DNA from: Halichondria panicea
Lineage: Eukaryota > Porifera > Demospongiae > Suberitida > Halichondriidae
NCBI RefSeq assembly: GCF_963675165.1
Contig: NC_087379.1
Coordinates: 5,349,442-5,413,441 of the forward strand
Reading direction: 5' to 3'
DNA: 64,000 bases
In this document: piece after piece, positions 1-10,384 of the stretch
How the letters are laid out: each line of letters opens with the position of its first letter
How positions within the stretch are numbered: position 1 is the first letter of the stretch
The notes under the pieces: model-generated
Seen by the model: the letters and a program-made list of their open reading frames with translations, nothing else
Database searches by the model: none
What the model was told of the DNA's origin: nothing
Program-made: the position numbers and the translations under genes

Positions 1-62
1 TTCCTGCTGCTGGTGTTCTTAATCATTATGTCATGTGGAAACAGATCAATGAATAAAGCTAG

Positions 63-1225
63 AGCCCCTCCCTAGCGAAAACAGGATTTGACTGCCAGCT
101 TGTACTTGTGGAGACTCCACCTGATCACCTTCTACAGACAGAGTGTCCAGTTTGTCTCCAGATCCTTCGAGAGCCCCATCAGGTTACATGCTGTGGCTAC
201 AGCTACTGTCTGTCTTGTATTGAGCACATCAGAAACAAACCTTGTCCGACCTGCAACGAAAAGAACTTCGCTGTATATCCGAACAAAGGGCTAAAACACA
301 GTCTTTACGCATTGAAGGTTCACTGTAGCTACCAGAAAGACGGGTGTAAGTGGACGGGGGAACTGGGGCAGTTTGACAAGCACCTTAATTAACTCAAATT
401 CTACACCTGCGAAACAACTGGATGGATGTCAGTTTGTTGAAATAGTTTGCCTTGATTGTGATGCCATCGTAAAACGATGCGATTTTGATCGTCGTATTTC
501 AATTGACTGCTCTGTTACTGTTCTCTGTGATTTTCACCACGTTGGATGTGCCTTAAAACTTCCTCGTAAAGACATGCCAAAACACCTGAGAGAGAACCTC
601 CTCACACACATCTCTCTATTAGCCACCAGTCATGCCAAACAACAGGATGAAATCACCAGGCACAAAGTTCAAATTGCTGAACTGACTAAGCTCACTGCAG
701 ACCAGCAAAACCAAATTGTTTCGCTACATACTGAGAATAAAAGCCTGAGAAGTGTGGACCCAGAAATTGAAATTGCTCGAGAAATAACAGTGCCAGTAGA
801 AACTTCTGAAATAGTTACCTTGACAAATTTCCAACAACAAAAGGACGAAGACACTGTGTGGTTCTCCCCTCCTCTCTCTCAGGGCTACAAGATCTGCTTT
901 GCTGTGTACCCTAATGGAGACGGCGCCGGCAAGAACACTCATATCTCTGTGTACTCATATCTCATGCCTGGGGAGTTTGATGATACACTGACGTGACCAA
1001 TTCGAGGGGAGATTCGATATCAGCTACTCAACCAAGAAGATGGAGAAGGAGTGATCGAGTACATATCATGAGAGAAGGAGTGACAAGAGTTGTGCAAGAG
1101 TTCTCTATGCTAAACGCTCTGGAGGGCTAGGGATGGGAAGGTTCCTCCTGCAAGGTCTTCTCCCAAAATACCTGCAAAAGGATTGTCTCAAGCTTCGTAT
1201 CTATGGTGGCAATGTTAGAATGTAA
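63..1225 (+). pseudogene. TRAF-like RING/zinc-finger/MATH gene, broken
   Basis: A TRAF-family ubiquitin-ligase adaptor relic. The open frame starts after a stop at 60-62 and reads a RING finger (CPVC...CCGYSYCLSC...CPTC, about 140-260), then a TRAF-type zinc finger (CSYQKDGCKWTG, about 330-360). A one-base insertion near 391 shifts the frame. The next frame (to 996) carries a second zinc-finger region, a coiled coil (about 610-750) and the first half of a MATH/TRAF-C domain (FQQQKDEDTVWFSPPL, then GYKICFAVYPNG). An in-frame TGA at 994-996 stands where the family usually has Trp. Recognisable MATH sequence resumes afterwards (RGEIRYQLLNQ, then KYLQKDCLKLRIYGG) and stops at 1223-1225. With at least one frameshift and several stops it is read as a pseudogene. 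A sequencing error could explain one break but not all. The AG at 61-62 could be a splice acceptor from an upstream exon. Confidence 0.8.
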
Positions 1226-1421
1226 TGGACCTGTGTTTTTACTTGTGAAGTGTTATCTCTCCATGAAAATTAATGGTCATCTACCTCAATAACAGGCCGC
1301 CCTTAGTATATGATATCAGCCTTGGCAAGTTGATGACCTTTACCAAGACATTGTTTCAAGAAAAGTAAGTGTGTAGATGTGCTGTATAATTTTAATATTT
1401 ATGTGTCTATCTATTCAGATA

Positions 1422-2366
1422 ATGCCCTCTGATCAACCCCAAAGTGATCTTCTGGGTGCTCTCAGACCATGGACCTTCTCAGCATCCACCACACCTGTCG
1501 TATTGGGAGCTGTCCTATCCTATCGTAGCGATGGACAGTTTCGACTAGACCTTCTCCTACTCACACTAGGCGCCGTACTCTCGGTGAATGGAGCTGGAAA
1601 CATGGTCAATAGTTACTTTGAACTCATTCGAGGCTCTCGCTCGACTGCTGTCGTGACTACAGATCCAAGAATCGATCGCAGACGACGTAGATCCAGTGAC
1701 TCTGACGATGAAATCGATCACTCTAAACTCGTTAATTTTGCGGCTTATTTGTATTTTTTTGGAATGATCTGTTTGTGGTTATTGATGATGTTCTCCCCTG
1801 CCAAGAGTCAGTTCTTGGCCGCACTATTCTTTGGAGGTCTCTCAAGTTCGTTTATATACACAGGGGGCATTGGACTCAAGTACTACATTATTGGAGACAT
1901 TTTAGTGATGTTCACATTCGGCCCCCTTGCTGTATTGTTCTCGTATGTTGTTCAAACTGGTACCGTCTCGATGGGTCCCTTACTATTGGCTCTGCCGCTA
2001 GCTATCAGCACTGAGGCCATTCTACATAGCAAACACATACGAGACTTGGAAAAAGACAAGTGTGCTAACATGGTGTCTCTAGCAGTTCTCCTCGGCAAGC
2101 AAGGCTCTTACTTCCTCTTCACCATGCTCCTGTTTCTACCCTACTTGGCATTTGTCATATTTGGCACCCAATATTCGCTATCCCTTGCACTGCCTCTACT
2201 CAGCATGCCCTATGCTTTCAGACTCGAGAGAACGCTAAGAGAAAACGGGATGTCTAGAAGCATCTCTACGAGTACTGCTAAGCTGAACCTTGTTATTAGT
2301 GTGTTATTCACAATTGGTTGTTTGTTCACTAAACAGATTCCATTCATCGATCTTTGGGTGTTTTAG
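1422..2366 (+). CDS. UBIAD1: UbiA prenyltransferase domain protein (UBIAD1-like)
   Basis: 314-residue polytopic membrane prenyltransferase. The family makes menaquinone-4 (and possibly coenzyme Q) at ER/Golgi membranes by moving an isoprenyl chain onto a quinone ring. The sequence shows an N-terminal helix (LRPWTFSASTTPVVLGA), the first metal/diphosphate loop NMVNSYFEL (residues 60-68), a basic-acidic linker (about 85-97), the conserved stretch GGLSSSFIYTGGIGLKY, and the second loop HIRDLEKD with Asp208 and Asp212. From memory of the family, vertebrate UBIAD1 has Asp in the first loop where this protein has Glu67. The start is the ATG at 1422, four bases after a CAG acceptor (1416-1418). With the donor GTAAGT at 1365 this defines a 54-nt intron in the 5' UTR. 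The coding part is one exon. The next gene is convergent and ends 83 bp away. Confidence 0.92.
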   Translation: MPSDQPQSDLLGALRPWTFSASTTPVVLGAVLSYRSDGQFRLDLLLLTLGAVLSVNGAGNMVNSYFELIRGSRSTAVVTTDPRIDRRRRRSSDSDDEIDHSKLVNFAAYLYFFGMICLWLLMMFSPAKSQFLAALFFGGLSSSFIYTGGIGLKYYIIGDILVMFTFGPLAVLFSYVVQTGTVSMGPLLLALPLAISTEAILHSKHIRDLEKDKCANMVSLAVLLGKQGSYFLFTMLLFLPYLAFVIFGTQYSLSLALPLLSMPYAFRLERTLRENGMSRSISTSTAKLNLVISVLFTIGCLFTKQIPFIDLWVF

Positions 2367-2448
2367 TTTTTAATTTCATGCAGCAATGCATAGTCATTAT
2401 TCTTGATCAATTTCAAAATATTTTATGTTCCCCAAAAAATGATTACGT

Positions 2449-4310
2449 TCAAAACATCAGCAACTGCTGTAAGCTATGAAACCATCCATGTACGATGGCT
2501 ATTGTGTAAATTTTAAAAGTTTTATAGATGATAACAAAGTCTTGTGTGCTAAACAAAGAGTCAGACAGTGCAAATCCTAGTGTGGACGGGATAAAGCCAC
2601 GCCCATATTCAACGGCCCAGAAGGGGGCGGTCCACTGTACTGCTGTGGTCTCCCCTACACCATGTAGCACTGTGTCTCCAGCGTAATATACATTCACTTC
2701 TGTAGTTCCCTCCTTCCATTGGACGAACTTGCCAGCAATGATGGTGTCGGATATCTCAGCCCAGTACCGTCCTGCACATAGAGATACAATCTAGCCACAC
2801 ATAAGAGATAATATCTTAATCGTTATCAGACGTTCTTAAAGGGCATTTTGGGACCACTTATACATTTTGCTCTTTGTAGGTGTCTTTGATTCGGAGGTTA
2901 AGTTTTTAAAATTGCGAACAAAACATTGTCCTTGAGAAAATACTCAATGGTACTAGATACCACAGGTACAATGTCTGAGGATGCGTAGCGCACTAGGAGG
3001 AGTGTGTTTAATCGCGATACATCCCTTGTGCACTGAAGTAAGTACACTATATCCATTGGCAATCATTGATGTCAAGTGCAGCAGAGGAAAGTTAGCTAGC
3101 TAACCCTAACCCTAACCCTAACCCTAACCCTAACCCTAGAGCTAACAAAACAAGTGTGTTTATAGTCATAGCTCCAAGGATATAAGGTCTTATAGGTTTG
3201 TTAGCTGTCATGTTGAAAGGTCTGCTTCCCCTGGCCCTGCTGCTCTGGCTCTCTGACTGGCTACAAAGTATCACTAGTGTATAATATGCAAGTCACAGCT
3301 CTTACCTACAAGCTCACAGAAGCAACAGCTACAAAAAAATTGATTCAATTCATACACTACATGTAGTCTACCAGGCATCTCTCAATGCAATGTATCAAAC
3401 AATGACTATTACTATTATTCGACATGGTATGTTGCTGTTGTTATTGTATTTGTGTGTGTAAATACTCGTCAATCAATCTACGGAAGTTATACTGTCTGGA
3501 AACTAGATGGGTGTGGGCGTATTGTGGCACTGGAGTGGGCGTATTTATTAGAGCACGACGCGTGGCTTTACGAATTGGTTAAAGCCCTTGCAGCCATAGG
3601 TCAGTGAGTTCTGTCTCATTTGTAGTACTCGGAAATGTTATGTCATAGAAGTGACACAGTGTCTTATTCCATATTAAGAGGTTCCGCTGCATGTGCAACT
3701 GACAATAACTAATTATTACCCTAGAAATGCACTAATCACTACATACCAACCACAAGTAATGTACTGATCTCACCCACCTGAGTGGCCTGAAGTATCTATA
3801 ACAGTCCCAAAGAAAAGCACATACTCCGTAAGGCTGGCATGGAGCAGGTACATGGCTCCCATCCATCCTCCCGCATTCACGAATATCCACTCAGTCTGAG
3901 AGGAGGGAAGGATGTGATCAGGATATCGTTCTCGTAGCAATTCCTCCACAGCCCTGAAAGTCTCATTGTGGCCTTTACCTATGTACAAAGTATAGAAGTT
4001 ATTTTTTAGTACAATAGAATATTTGGAAACTTTTCCGTAAGGATAATTATACTACTATACTGTGCGTGTGTGATTAATGTCAGGATAGTAACGTATACTC
4101 ATATATCCCAAGCCTTTATTGATCTCTAGGTGCTTGCAATGTACCTATAGAGGTATTGAGCACTTCATTGGTGAGTCTGGCCATTTTGTCAGCAGAGAAC
4201 ACATAGGACTTCTCCTCCAGCCAGAATCTGACTCCTCCAACAAACAGTGCCCCAACCACCAGTAGCACAGAGCCCCACTTGATCACCCTCTCACAGCTAC
4301 AGCACATCAC
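2449..4310 (-). CDS. SIGMAR1: Sigma non-opioid intracellular receptor 1-like, paralog A
   Basis: Complement of exons 2449-2771, 3778-3978 and 4145-4310, giving 229 codons (vertebrate protein 223). Sigma-1 receptors are ER membrane chaperone-like proteins related to fungal ERG2 sterol isomerase. One N-terminal membrane helix is visible (about residues 10-30), then the ERG2/sigma1R cupin fold with the signature NAGGWMGAM. The two acidic ligand-pocket residues known in the human protein appear conserved: Asp in EISDTI (about 131) and Glu in WAVEYGRG (about 177). All splice sites are GT..AG and both introns are phase 1. Intron 2 (2772-3777) is long for this region and carries a telomere-type repeat. 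Exon borders and the 201-nt middle exon are identical to paralog B, which lies head-to-head 218 bp away, so the pair arose by inverted duplication. Confidence 0.9.
3101..3138. repeat. Interstitial telomere-type repeat (TAACCC)n
   Basis: Six perfect tandem TAACCC units plus two bases, inside intron 2 of sigma-receptor paralog A. On the minus strand this reads TTAGGG, the animal telomere unit. Confidence 0.97.
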
Positions 4311-4528
4311 AGCTAGCTATAGCTTTGGTAGATCTACAAACTCAAAAGGCTGACCCACTTTTTGGCAAATGTTGTTTCTATGGTTTGACAAGGGAATCCC
4401 CAAAACTAGCTTCTGGCTTTGGGGGTTCCCCTTGTGTAAAGTATGAAGGCGTGGCTTGTACTCTGTAGCTGCACTGGGAGACTCAACTCAGATCAGAGTC
4501 TACGTCTATGGTCTAACTTCCTCATCCA
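4311..4528. promoter_or_regulatory. Shared divergent promoter of the two sigma-receptor paralogs
   Basis: The 218 bp between the two divergent start codons must hold both 5' UTRs and promoters. I see no clear TATA box or CpG-rich core. The assignment rests on position only. Confidence 0.5.
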
Positions 4529-5717
4529 ATGTGTGTCTGTAACTGTGTGAGACTGATCAAATGGGCCTCCATTACGGTGGTGGTAGGGGCTCTATTTATT
4601 GCTGTGGTCAATTACTGGTTGGAAAACAAATCGTATGTCTTCCAAGCGGAGGACATCGCTCGACTCACCAATGAGGCGTTAACAGCTACAAAAGGTGGCC
4701 TCATCAATTTTTTAGATTGTAGTAGCCTTCGTTTACTACGTACAAACTTATTATAAATCAGTGACAACAGCATGCATTCCTGTGTTTTTTTGTGAGATTA
4801 CAAACAGTGTAGGGGTTACCTTGAACCTTGTAAATACAATTAATCCGCCGAGATGATTTTCTTGCGTTTGGCAGCTCTCAAAGTTCCAACGAGAGCTTCG
4901 GAAAGATTTGCAATTAATTTTTGAGCAATTCGCGAAAAGTTAGTGCCTCGAAAATAACCCGCTATACGGTATCATGTTTTAATAGTGTCAGCACATTATT
5001 TTTTTTATGCAGGGAAAGGTCACAATGAGACTTATCAAATGATGGAGAAGCTACTCCGAAAGCACTACCCCTCTCACATTCTACCCCCCTCTCAGTTGGA
5101 GTGGATTTACGTCAATGCTGGTGGATGGATGGGAGCAATGTGTGTTCTTCATGCTGGCGTGAGTGAGTACCTCATGTTTTTCGGCACAGCCATAGACACA
5201 TCTGGCCACTCAGGTGAGTACCAACAAGGTTATGTATGCTGGCTTTAATTCAGTAAACTTCATTCTTTACCTTGCTTATTCAAATTTATTAACCCATTTA
5301 CAATGAATCGACAAGTTGTGAAATCTGTACAAGTCACACTGCCTGTCATTTGCTCCTGTCAACCTTGTGAGAATAATTGTTAGCTTACAAGTATATTTTA
5401 TTCTTGTAGGGAGATATTGGGCTGAATTCACTGATACCATCATCTCTGGCGAGTTTGTTCAGTGGAAAGAGGGTACCATTCATGCTGATGTCTATCATCC
5501 CGGAGACACAGTATTTCATGGAGTAGGAGAAGCAGCTGCTGTTCAATGGACTGCCCCACTCTGGGCGGTGGAGTATGGACGTGGTTTCATACCCTCTGCT
5601 CTGGGATTTGCACTCTCAGATACTGTGTTTAGCACACAAGACTTTGTCGTTATGTATAAGACCATTAAAATGTACACTATAGCACTATTTTACGAATGGT
5701 ACAATACTCTATTCTGA
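4529..5717 (+). CDS. SIGMAR1: Sigma non-opioid intracellular receptor 1-like, paralog B
   Basis: Exons 4529-4694, 5013-5213 and 5410-5717, giving 224 codons, all GT..AG with phase-1 introns matching paralog A. N-terminal membrane helix (about residues 10-28), NAGGWMGAM signature, acidic pocket residues in EFTDTI and WAVEYGRG. The middle exon is exactly 201 nt as in paralog A. Intron 1 (4695-5012) contains a relic of the CCCGCTATACGGTA foldback family (about 4840-4972). A poly(A) signal AATAAA lies at 5818, inside the spacer before the convergent forkhead gene. By family the product is an ER membrane ligand-binding protein. Whether the two paralogs differ in ligand or expression cannot be told here. 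Confidence 0.9.
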
Positions 5718-5817
5718 TGTTCTTTAATCTGTAGCTCTTATGCATGATTTGTATTAAAATAGTGTTGAAAGAAAATCATAATCTTGTTGACCACCATCAA
5801 ATCAAAATGTATAATGT

Positions 5818-5823
5818 AATAAA
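5818..5823 (+). promoter_or_regulatory. Poly(A) signal AATAAA
   Basis: Canonical hexamer about 100 bp after the stop of sigma-receptor paralog B. It is only 28 bp before the stop of the convergent forkhead gene, so the two 3' ends probably overlap. Confidence 0.6.
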
Positions 5824-5851
5824 AACTACATGTACGCTTTTTTTGAATGTC

Positions 5852-7878
5852 CTAGTTCATGTTCATAGCTTTTGTGATACCCACGATACTTGCATCTCCC
5901 AGATCAAGAAGGCTGTTTAGAGCTGGGATCCTGCCACCATTGGCTTTGTGTTCGCTTTCATCGGCAGAGCTCTCTTGAGGTGAGACGCAATCAAGTACAG
6001 AAACGGCCTTGAATGGTTTTCGACGGATAGCTTGAGATCTGAAAGCTGGTTTGCTGTAGGATCGAGCCCTCATTGCATCGTTTAGGCTCATGTCCGATGT
6101 GTTTCCGACCAGTCCCTCAGCTTCTTGGATTTCTTCGCTCAGTCCTTGGAAATCTCTATCATAGAAGCCAGTCGTTTTGCTTGTGCTTGACAGAGAAGAA
6201 AAATGATCAATGGAATCTTCGTTGTCACTCTCTACCTCAACATAAGAGTCTTCATTTTGCACCACAACTTTAGTTGCAGCTTTCTTTGGAGGTCGGCCTT
6301 TCTTTTTGGGTGGCCTAGATGATGACACATTGGAAGATTCTTCATTGAATTTTAATTTCCTGGTGCACTTTGTGGTTTTCGGTTTCTTGTTAGCTGTTTT
6401 TTTTGCTGTTGTTGTCTTTTTTCTCTTTGTGCCCTTGCAGCTACAGTCGCCAATAGAATTCTCCAATGGATCTTCAGTGTCACATGTGGAGCCTGGTGAT
6501 ATCATTGGACTGTTTTGATGCCCGCATTTTTGACAGGCAAACATTGCATTTGGTTGGCCATTGACATCCATAACATATGGTGGGAACATGGCTACTGGGA
6601 CCAGCGGCATGAAGGGAGGGGTCATGCATGGTGTTGCTCCTCCTGGTGATACCGGACTCACTCCATTGATAGGACTAGGTGTTCCATATCCGTAACCAAC
6701 TGTAGGGTATCCATAGATACTGTAGATTGGGGTTGTTGAGAACGGGATTATTTCTCCATGATTTGTGGTCTTATAAAGTGGACATGGAGAGTTTGTTTCG
6801 GAAGTGGAACCACTGTTGAAGAGCTCCTTGGCAGCACCAATATCATCAGTTTGGGGGGTGTGAATGCCAGCAAATTCAGATGGTTTGTTGCTCGTATCAA
6901 AAACTTTGTTTGTTTGGTCTGTCTTTGCTTTGATAAGAATTCTGCACATTTTGATCAGTTGTTTCTGTGTGTAAGTTGATAAAAGTAATGTATCAAAGTG
7001 GCACTATATATGTATATACACAGCTATACAATACGTACGTACCCGCATTTCTGGAGAATAAATTGCAACTTCGGATGGGTCTCGGAGTACCTCAGCTGGT
7101 TTCTCTCTTGATGGAGTGGCCACTTGTTTGCGTTTGTGTATTTTTGCCAACTGCGGTGATGGTTTTGCTAAAGGAACCATGTATAAAATGTTTGTTGAAC
7201 ACATAGTCTGATATCGAACGTACTCCATTTCCTCAAAAGTATGGCTCTCATTTCATCCAGTGAAAACCGCTCAGCATTCAAGTATCGAAATAGTTCTTTG
7301 TTAACCTTTTCTAAATGTTCAGGATTTATCTCCCAAAAGTACCCTTTCTTTCCTTCCCAACCTTCTTCGTGAAGCATTTTTCTGAAACATGGGTTTAGAG
7401 AGAGGTTGTGTCGTACAGAATTCTGTTGAAAAAGGAATCATGTTCTTATTAACATTAAATCAGTGAAAAACTTACCTTCCACCCCTCTACATTCTTGTAG
7501 AATGGAAATAGTTCTCTGCGGAAAAGAAACTGCTATTAAATTGCACACATTGAACCATAACTAATATCCTTGAACTCACTCGATGCAGCTGTAAATCTCC
7601 TGAACTGGCAAACAAGCGCCACTATCTGTGATCGTAGCAGCTTTAAGTGCCAATGCAGTCAGACAAGAGTAGGAGCATGTAGGTCTCTTGTTTCCATAAC
7701 TGTCTACATAGGGGCAGAGTCCCCTTTTCTTGCATTCAATGGCGATCTGATTCTGCTTTTGAAGAAGATAGTTGTCTCTTGATGAGGATGGTGGAGATAG
7801 GGAATAGTTCATGGGTGCTTCTGCTCCTGACACCCAGTTTAGATTTGTCAAATCACTGTCATCTGCAGCTCGATCCAT
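5852..7878 (-). CDS. Forkhead transcription factor, FOXN-like
   Basis: Complement of exons 5852-6964, 7043-7167, 7224-7422, 7476-7515 and 7580-7878, giving 591 codons with every junction GT..AG and in phase. Introns are 53-78 nt. The forkhead DNA-binding domain spans about residues 65-155: RPTCSYSCLTALAL opens it, the recognition helix is WKNSVRHNLSLNPCF, and the wing region is KKGYFWEINPEHL. SYSCL and the SLPV-like segment before EIYS resemble the FOXN1/4 branch more than FOXA/FOXO, but I cannot run a phylogeny. The long C-terminal exon has a Pro/Gly/Tyr-rich stretch, a CxxCGH pair, Lys-rich nuclear-localisation-type sequence and an AT-hook-like core (KKGRPPKK), then an acidic Ser-rich tail. 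The ATG at 7878 follows a poly-A run on the coding strand. The frame is open further upstream to 7968, without another ATG. Confidence 0.85.
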
Positions 7879-8152
7879 TTTTTTTTTTAACTGTGATGAT
7901 TCAAACTTCAGAGCACTGTTGCTTGCATCCACAATGCAAAACGTGGGTGGTGGGCATTGCGTCAGCATGGAAACCGCAAATATGCGTATGTACGTTAATA
8001 TTATAATAGAGAAGAGTAGTTTGTGTCATTAACGATCTTTACTTGTAGCCTTGAAAATTATTATTGCTCTGCTTCTCACTATAATTTATACAGCTCTAGT
8101 CTATGAAAATCATTAGTAGCACATCTACAAGTATCACAATCAACAGTCAATG

Positions 8153-9448
8153 TCATTGTTTATGCATTACATTATTCACAGTCCAAGGCCCTAAACTGTC
8201 TCTCGCATAATAGTCCATAGGGTAATCTTGCACATCCCATGTAGCTAAATTGAGGGCTACAGCAGCCTCATAAGGAGTCAGCAGAGGCTGTTCAAATGCT
8301 GTCCCCCAGTCAATCGACAATCGAGGACACGCAACTTGTATCCAGGCATCCACATTGCGAAAAAGTGTCAACTTCTTAGGAAATATTTCAGACAGCATCA
8401 CTACAATATGCTCAATCCCAGCAACTTTCATTTTCTCTTTTAGGAAATCGAGTATCTTGGGGCTCCCTTGTCTCCCAAGTGTTCCTAGGATCAGTCCGTA
8501 GCATTTAGCCGAAGCTGCTTTAGCAATGGCCTCTTTTCGTGTGCTCCTCATCCTGGCATGGTTGTATTGCTCATGAGTGAACTTCTTGGAGTACGGATCG
8601 TAGCGGTACGCCTTCACAGTAGGATTGGCAATCATAATAGACTCTAAGTGAAATCGTCCGTCTCCAATATACACCAATGCTTGTGCTTCAGAGGGTAGTT
8701 TCGGAGAGGTGCAGCCGAGAATTTCCCCGGGAGAAAGCGGCTTCGATCGAGGAATTATCACATTGTACTCTCCAAGCAGGAACTGTTGGACGCTCTGCAA
8801 AGCTGCCACAAATTGAATGGTACTGACGATCCCAATAGTTGCACCAGACGTAAAGTTGCGTCTCAGAGTAGCCAGTAGGTGCTGGTTGTCGATTTTTATG
8901 TCCACAAATACGTAAAGCATTTTGATGGAGGTGGTATCAATGGGAACAAGGCAGCTGTGTCCATAGTGTACTAGCAGGTCTGCCTCCAGGGCTCTGGCAG
9001 TATAGTCATCCACACAACAAGCACCGTACGTGACATCGCCCATGATGATAGTCTCTGCTCCACTGAACTCTTCAATGATGTCCGCAATCGTGCAAGCAAA
9101 CATGAGAAGGCCTTCCGGAAACTGTAACGCAACTTTCTTCGAGTTAGACTGCTTGATTCTCCAGATTGTTTTATGAAGCTCGAAGTTGTAGTTGCTTGGC
9201 AGAACATTAATTGCTGCATTCAAGTCGGCATTGTTCAATATTTCCTCGGGTATTTGTGATGTGTATTTTCTCGCACCACCTCTCTTAGCAATCTCTTTTC
9301 CCCCGTCTGTTCGACTCTGACTAGCTCCAACAAAACGTCTGCGCTTGCCATCTTTTGCCGACACTTGCTTCGGATGTGTGGAAGTCTCAGGTACAGGTAC
9401 AACTTCTTGTGCATCAGGTGCAGGGATTTCCAAAGCTGGCTCTGTCAT
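8153..9448 (-). CDS. DPH1: Diphthamide biosynthesis protein 1
   Basis: 431-residue intronless gene. DPH1, as a heterodimer with DPH2, starts diphthamide synthesis on elongation factor 2 in the cytosol. A radical-SAM type [4Fe-4S] enzyme moves the 3-amino-3-carboxypropyl group from SAM to a histidine. Family hallmarks are plain: [21 protein letters not shown] (in two parts), [46 protein letters not shown] and [11 protein letters not shown]. The three cluster cysteines map to about Cys144, Cys246 and Cys374. Length and motif order match the family. The start is the ATG at 9446-9448. It is divergent from NTMT1 with 274 bp between start codons, and 274 bp separate its stop from the forkhead start. 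Confidence 0.96.
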   Translation of the reverse strand: MTEPALEIPAPDAQEVVPVPETSTHPKQVSAKDGKRRRFVGASQSRTDGGKEIAKRGGARKYTSQIPEEILNNADLNAAINVLPSNYNFELHKTIWRIKQSNSKKVALQFPEGLLMFACTIADIIEEFSGAETIIMGDVTYGACCVDDYTARALEADLLVHYGHSCLVPIDTTSIKMLYVFVDIKIDNQHLLATLRRNFTSGATIGIVSTIQFVAALQSVQQFLLGEYNVIIPRSKPLSPGEILGCTSPKLPSEAQALVYIGDGRFHLESIMIANPTVKAYRYDPYSKKFTHEQYNHARMRSTRKEAIAKAASAKCYGLILGTLGRQGSPKILDFLKEKMKVAGIEHIVVMLSEIFPKKLTLFRNVDAWIQVACPRLSIDWGTAFEQPLLTPYEAAVALNLATWDVQDYPMDYYARDSLGPWTVNNVMHKQ

Positions 9449-9722
9449 CCTGAGTATGAAAGTGAGAGAGATTGAGTATCTCCAAGCTAAATCTATAGTA
9501 CCTTATAGTTATGCCTCAACTCACACACTCAGGATATAGGTATACGATGTGTCTTTGCCATTTGCCTTTGCTATAATTATATTGAGACTTGAAGCCAATT
9601 AACCACGTCAACACGTGGACATGATTTACTACATGTGCACTTCCTCGAGGCTAGCTGGTGAAACTGATGCTATTCTGAGCTAGCTAGAAGCCTCCCCTGC
9701 TAAGATTTGGCTGGCTGTGACC
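9449..9722. promoter_or_regulatory. Divergent promoter between DPH1 and NTMT1
   Basis: 274 bp between the start codons of two divergent housekeeping genes, both acting on protein modification. Called from position. No specific motif is claimed. Confidence 0.5.
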
Positions 9723-10318
9723 ATGATGGCAACCCCTACATTTGAGGAAAGCAGTGAGAGTATGTCAGAGGATGGCATTGGCGACCAGAAGTTCTACAGT
9801 GATGCTGCGAAGTATTGGGAGGTACGTACGTGTGCTCAGTGATATCTACACTACCTCAGACGTACTTAACGTATCCCTATATTCGGTCATTTTGTATAGA
9901 CAACAGTACCTGATTATGACGAGACTAGAGTGTCTCATCCAGCATACGTACTTTACTTGTAGTGCTAGTGGCAGGGAAAACCCCTAGCTTTGGGCCAGCT
10001 GGTAACGATATCTTGTACTGGGAAAACCCCTAGCTCAGGTTTGGTTTTTAGTACGTGTTGATGTATTTGATTGTAAATAGTCACCATCATTATTTTTATC
10101 AACGCTCAATCGGAGTCAGTAATGACCCTCTTTCATACCTCATGTACGCGTGCAGGCTGTCCCGTCCACTGTGAACGGAGTGATGGGTGGTCTCGGTCGC
10201 ATCTCCTCCACTGACGTTGCTGGCTCAAGAAAGTTTTTGTTGCCATTCATACAGGTATGTGAGAGGCTGATTAGAGATTGTATGTATGAGCAACACTGGG
10301 GGGCAGCCTGCGAATGTT

Positions 10319-10384
<66 letters not shown>

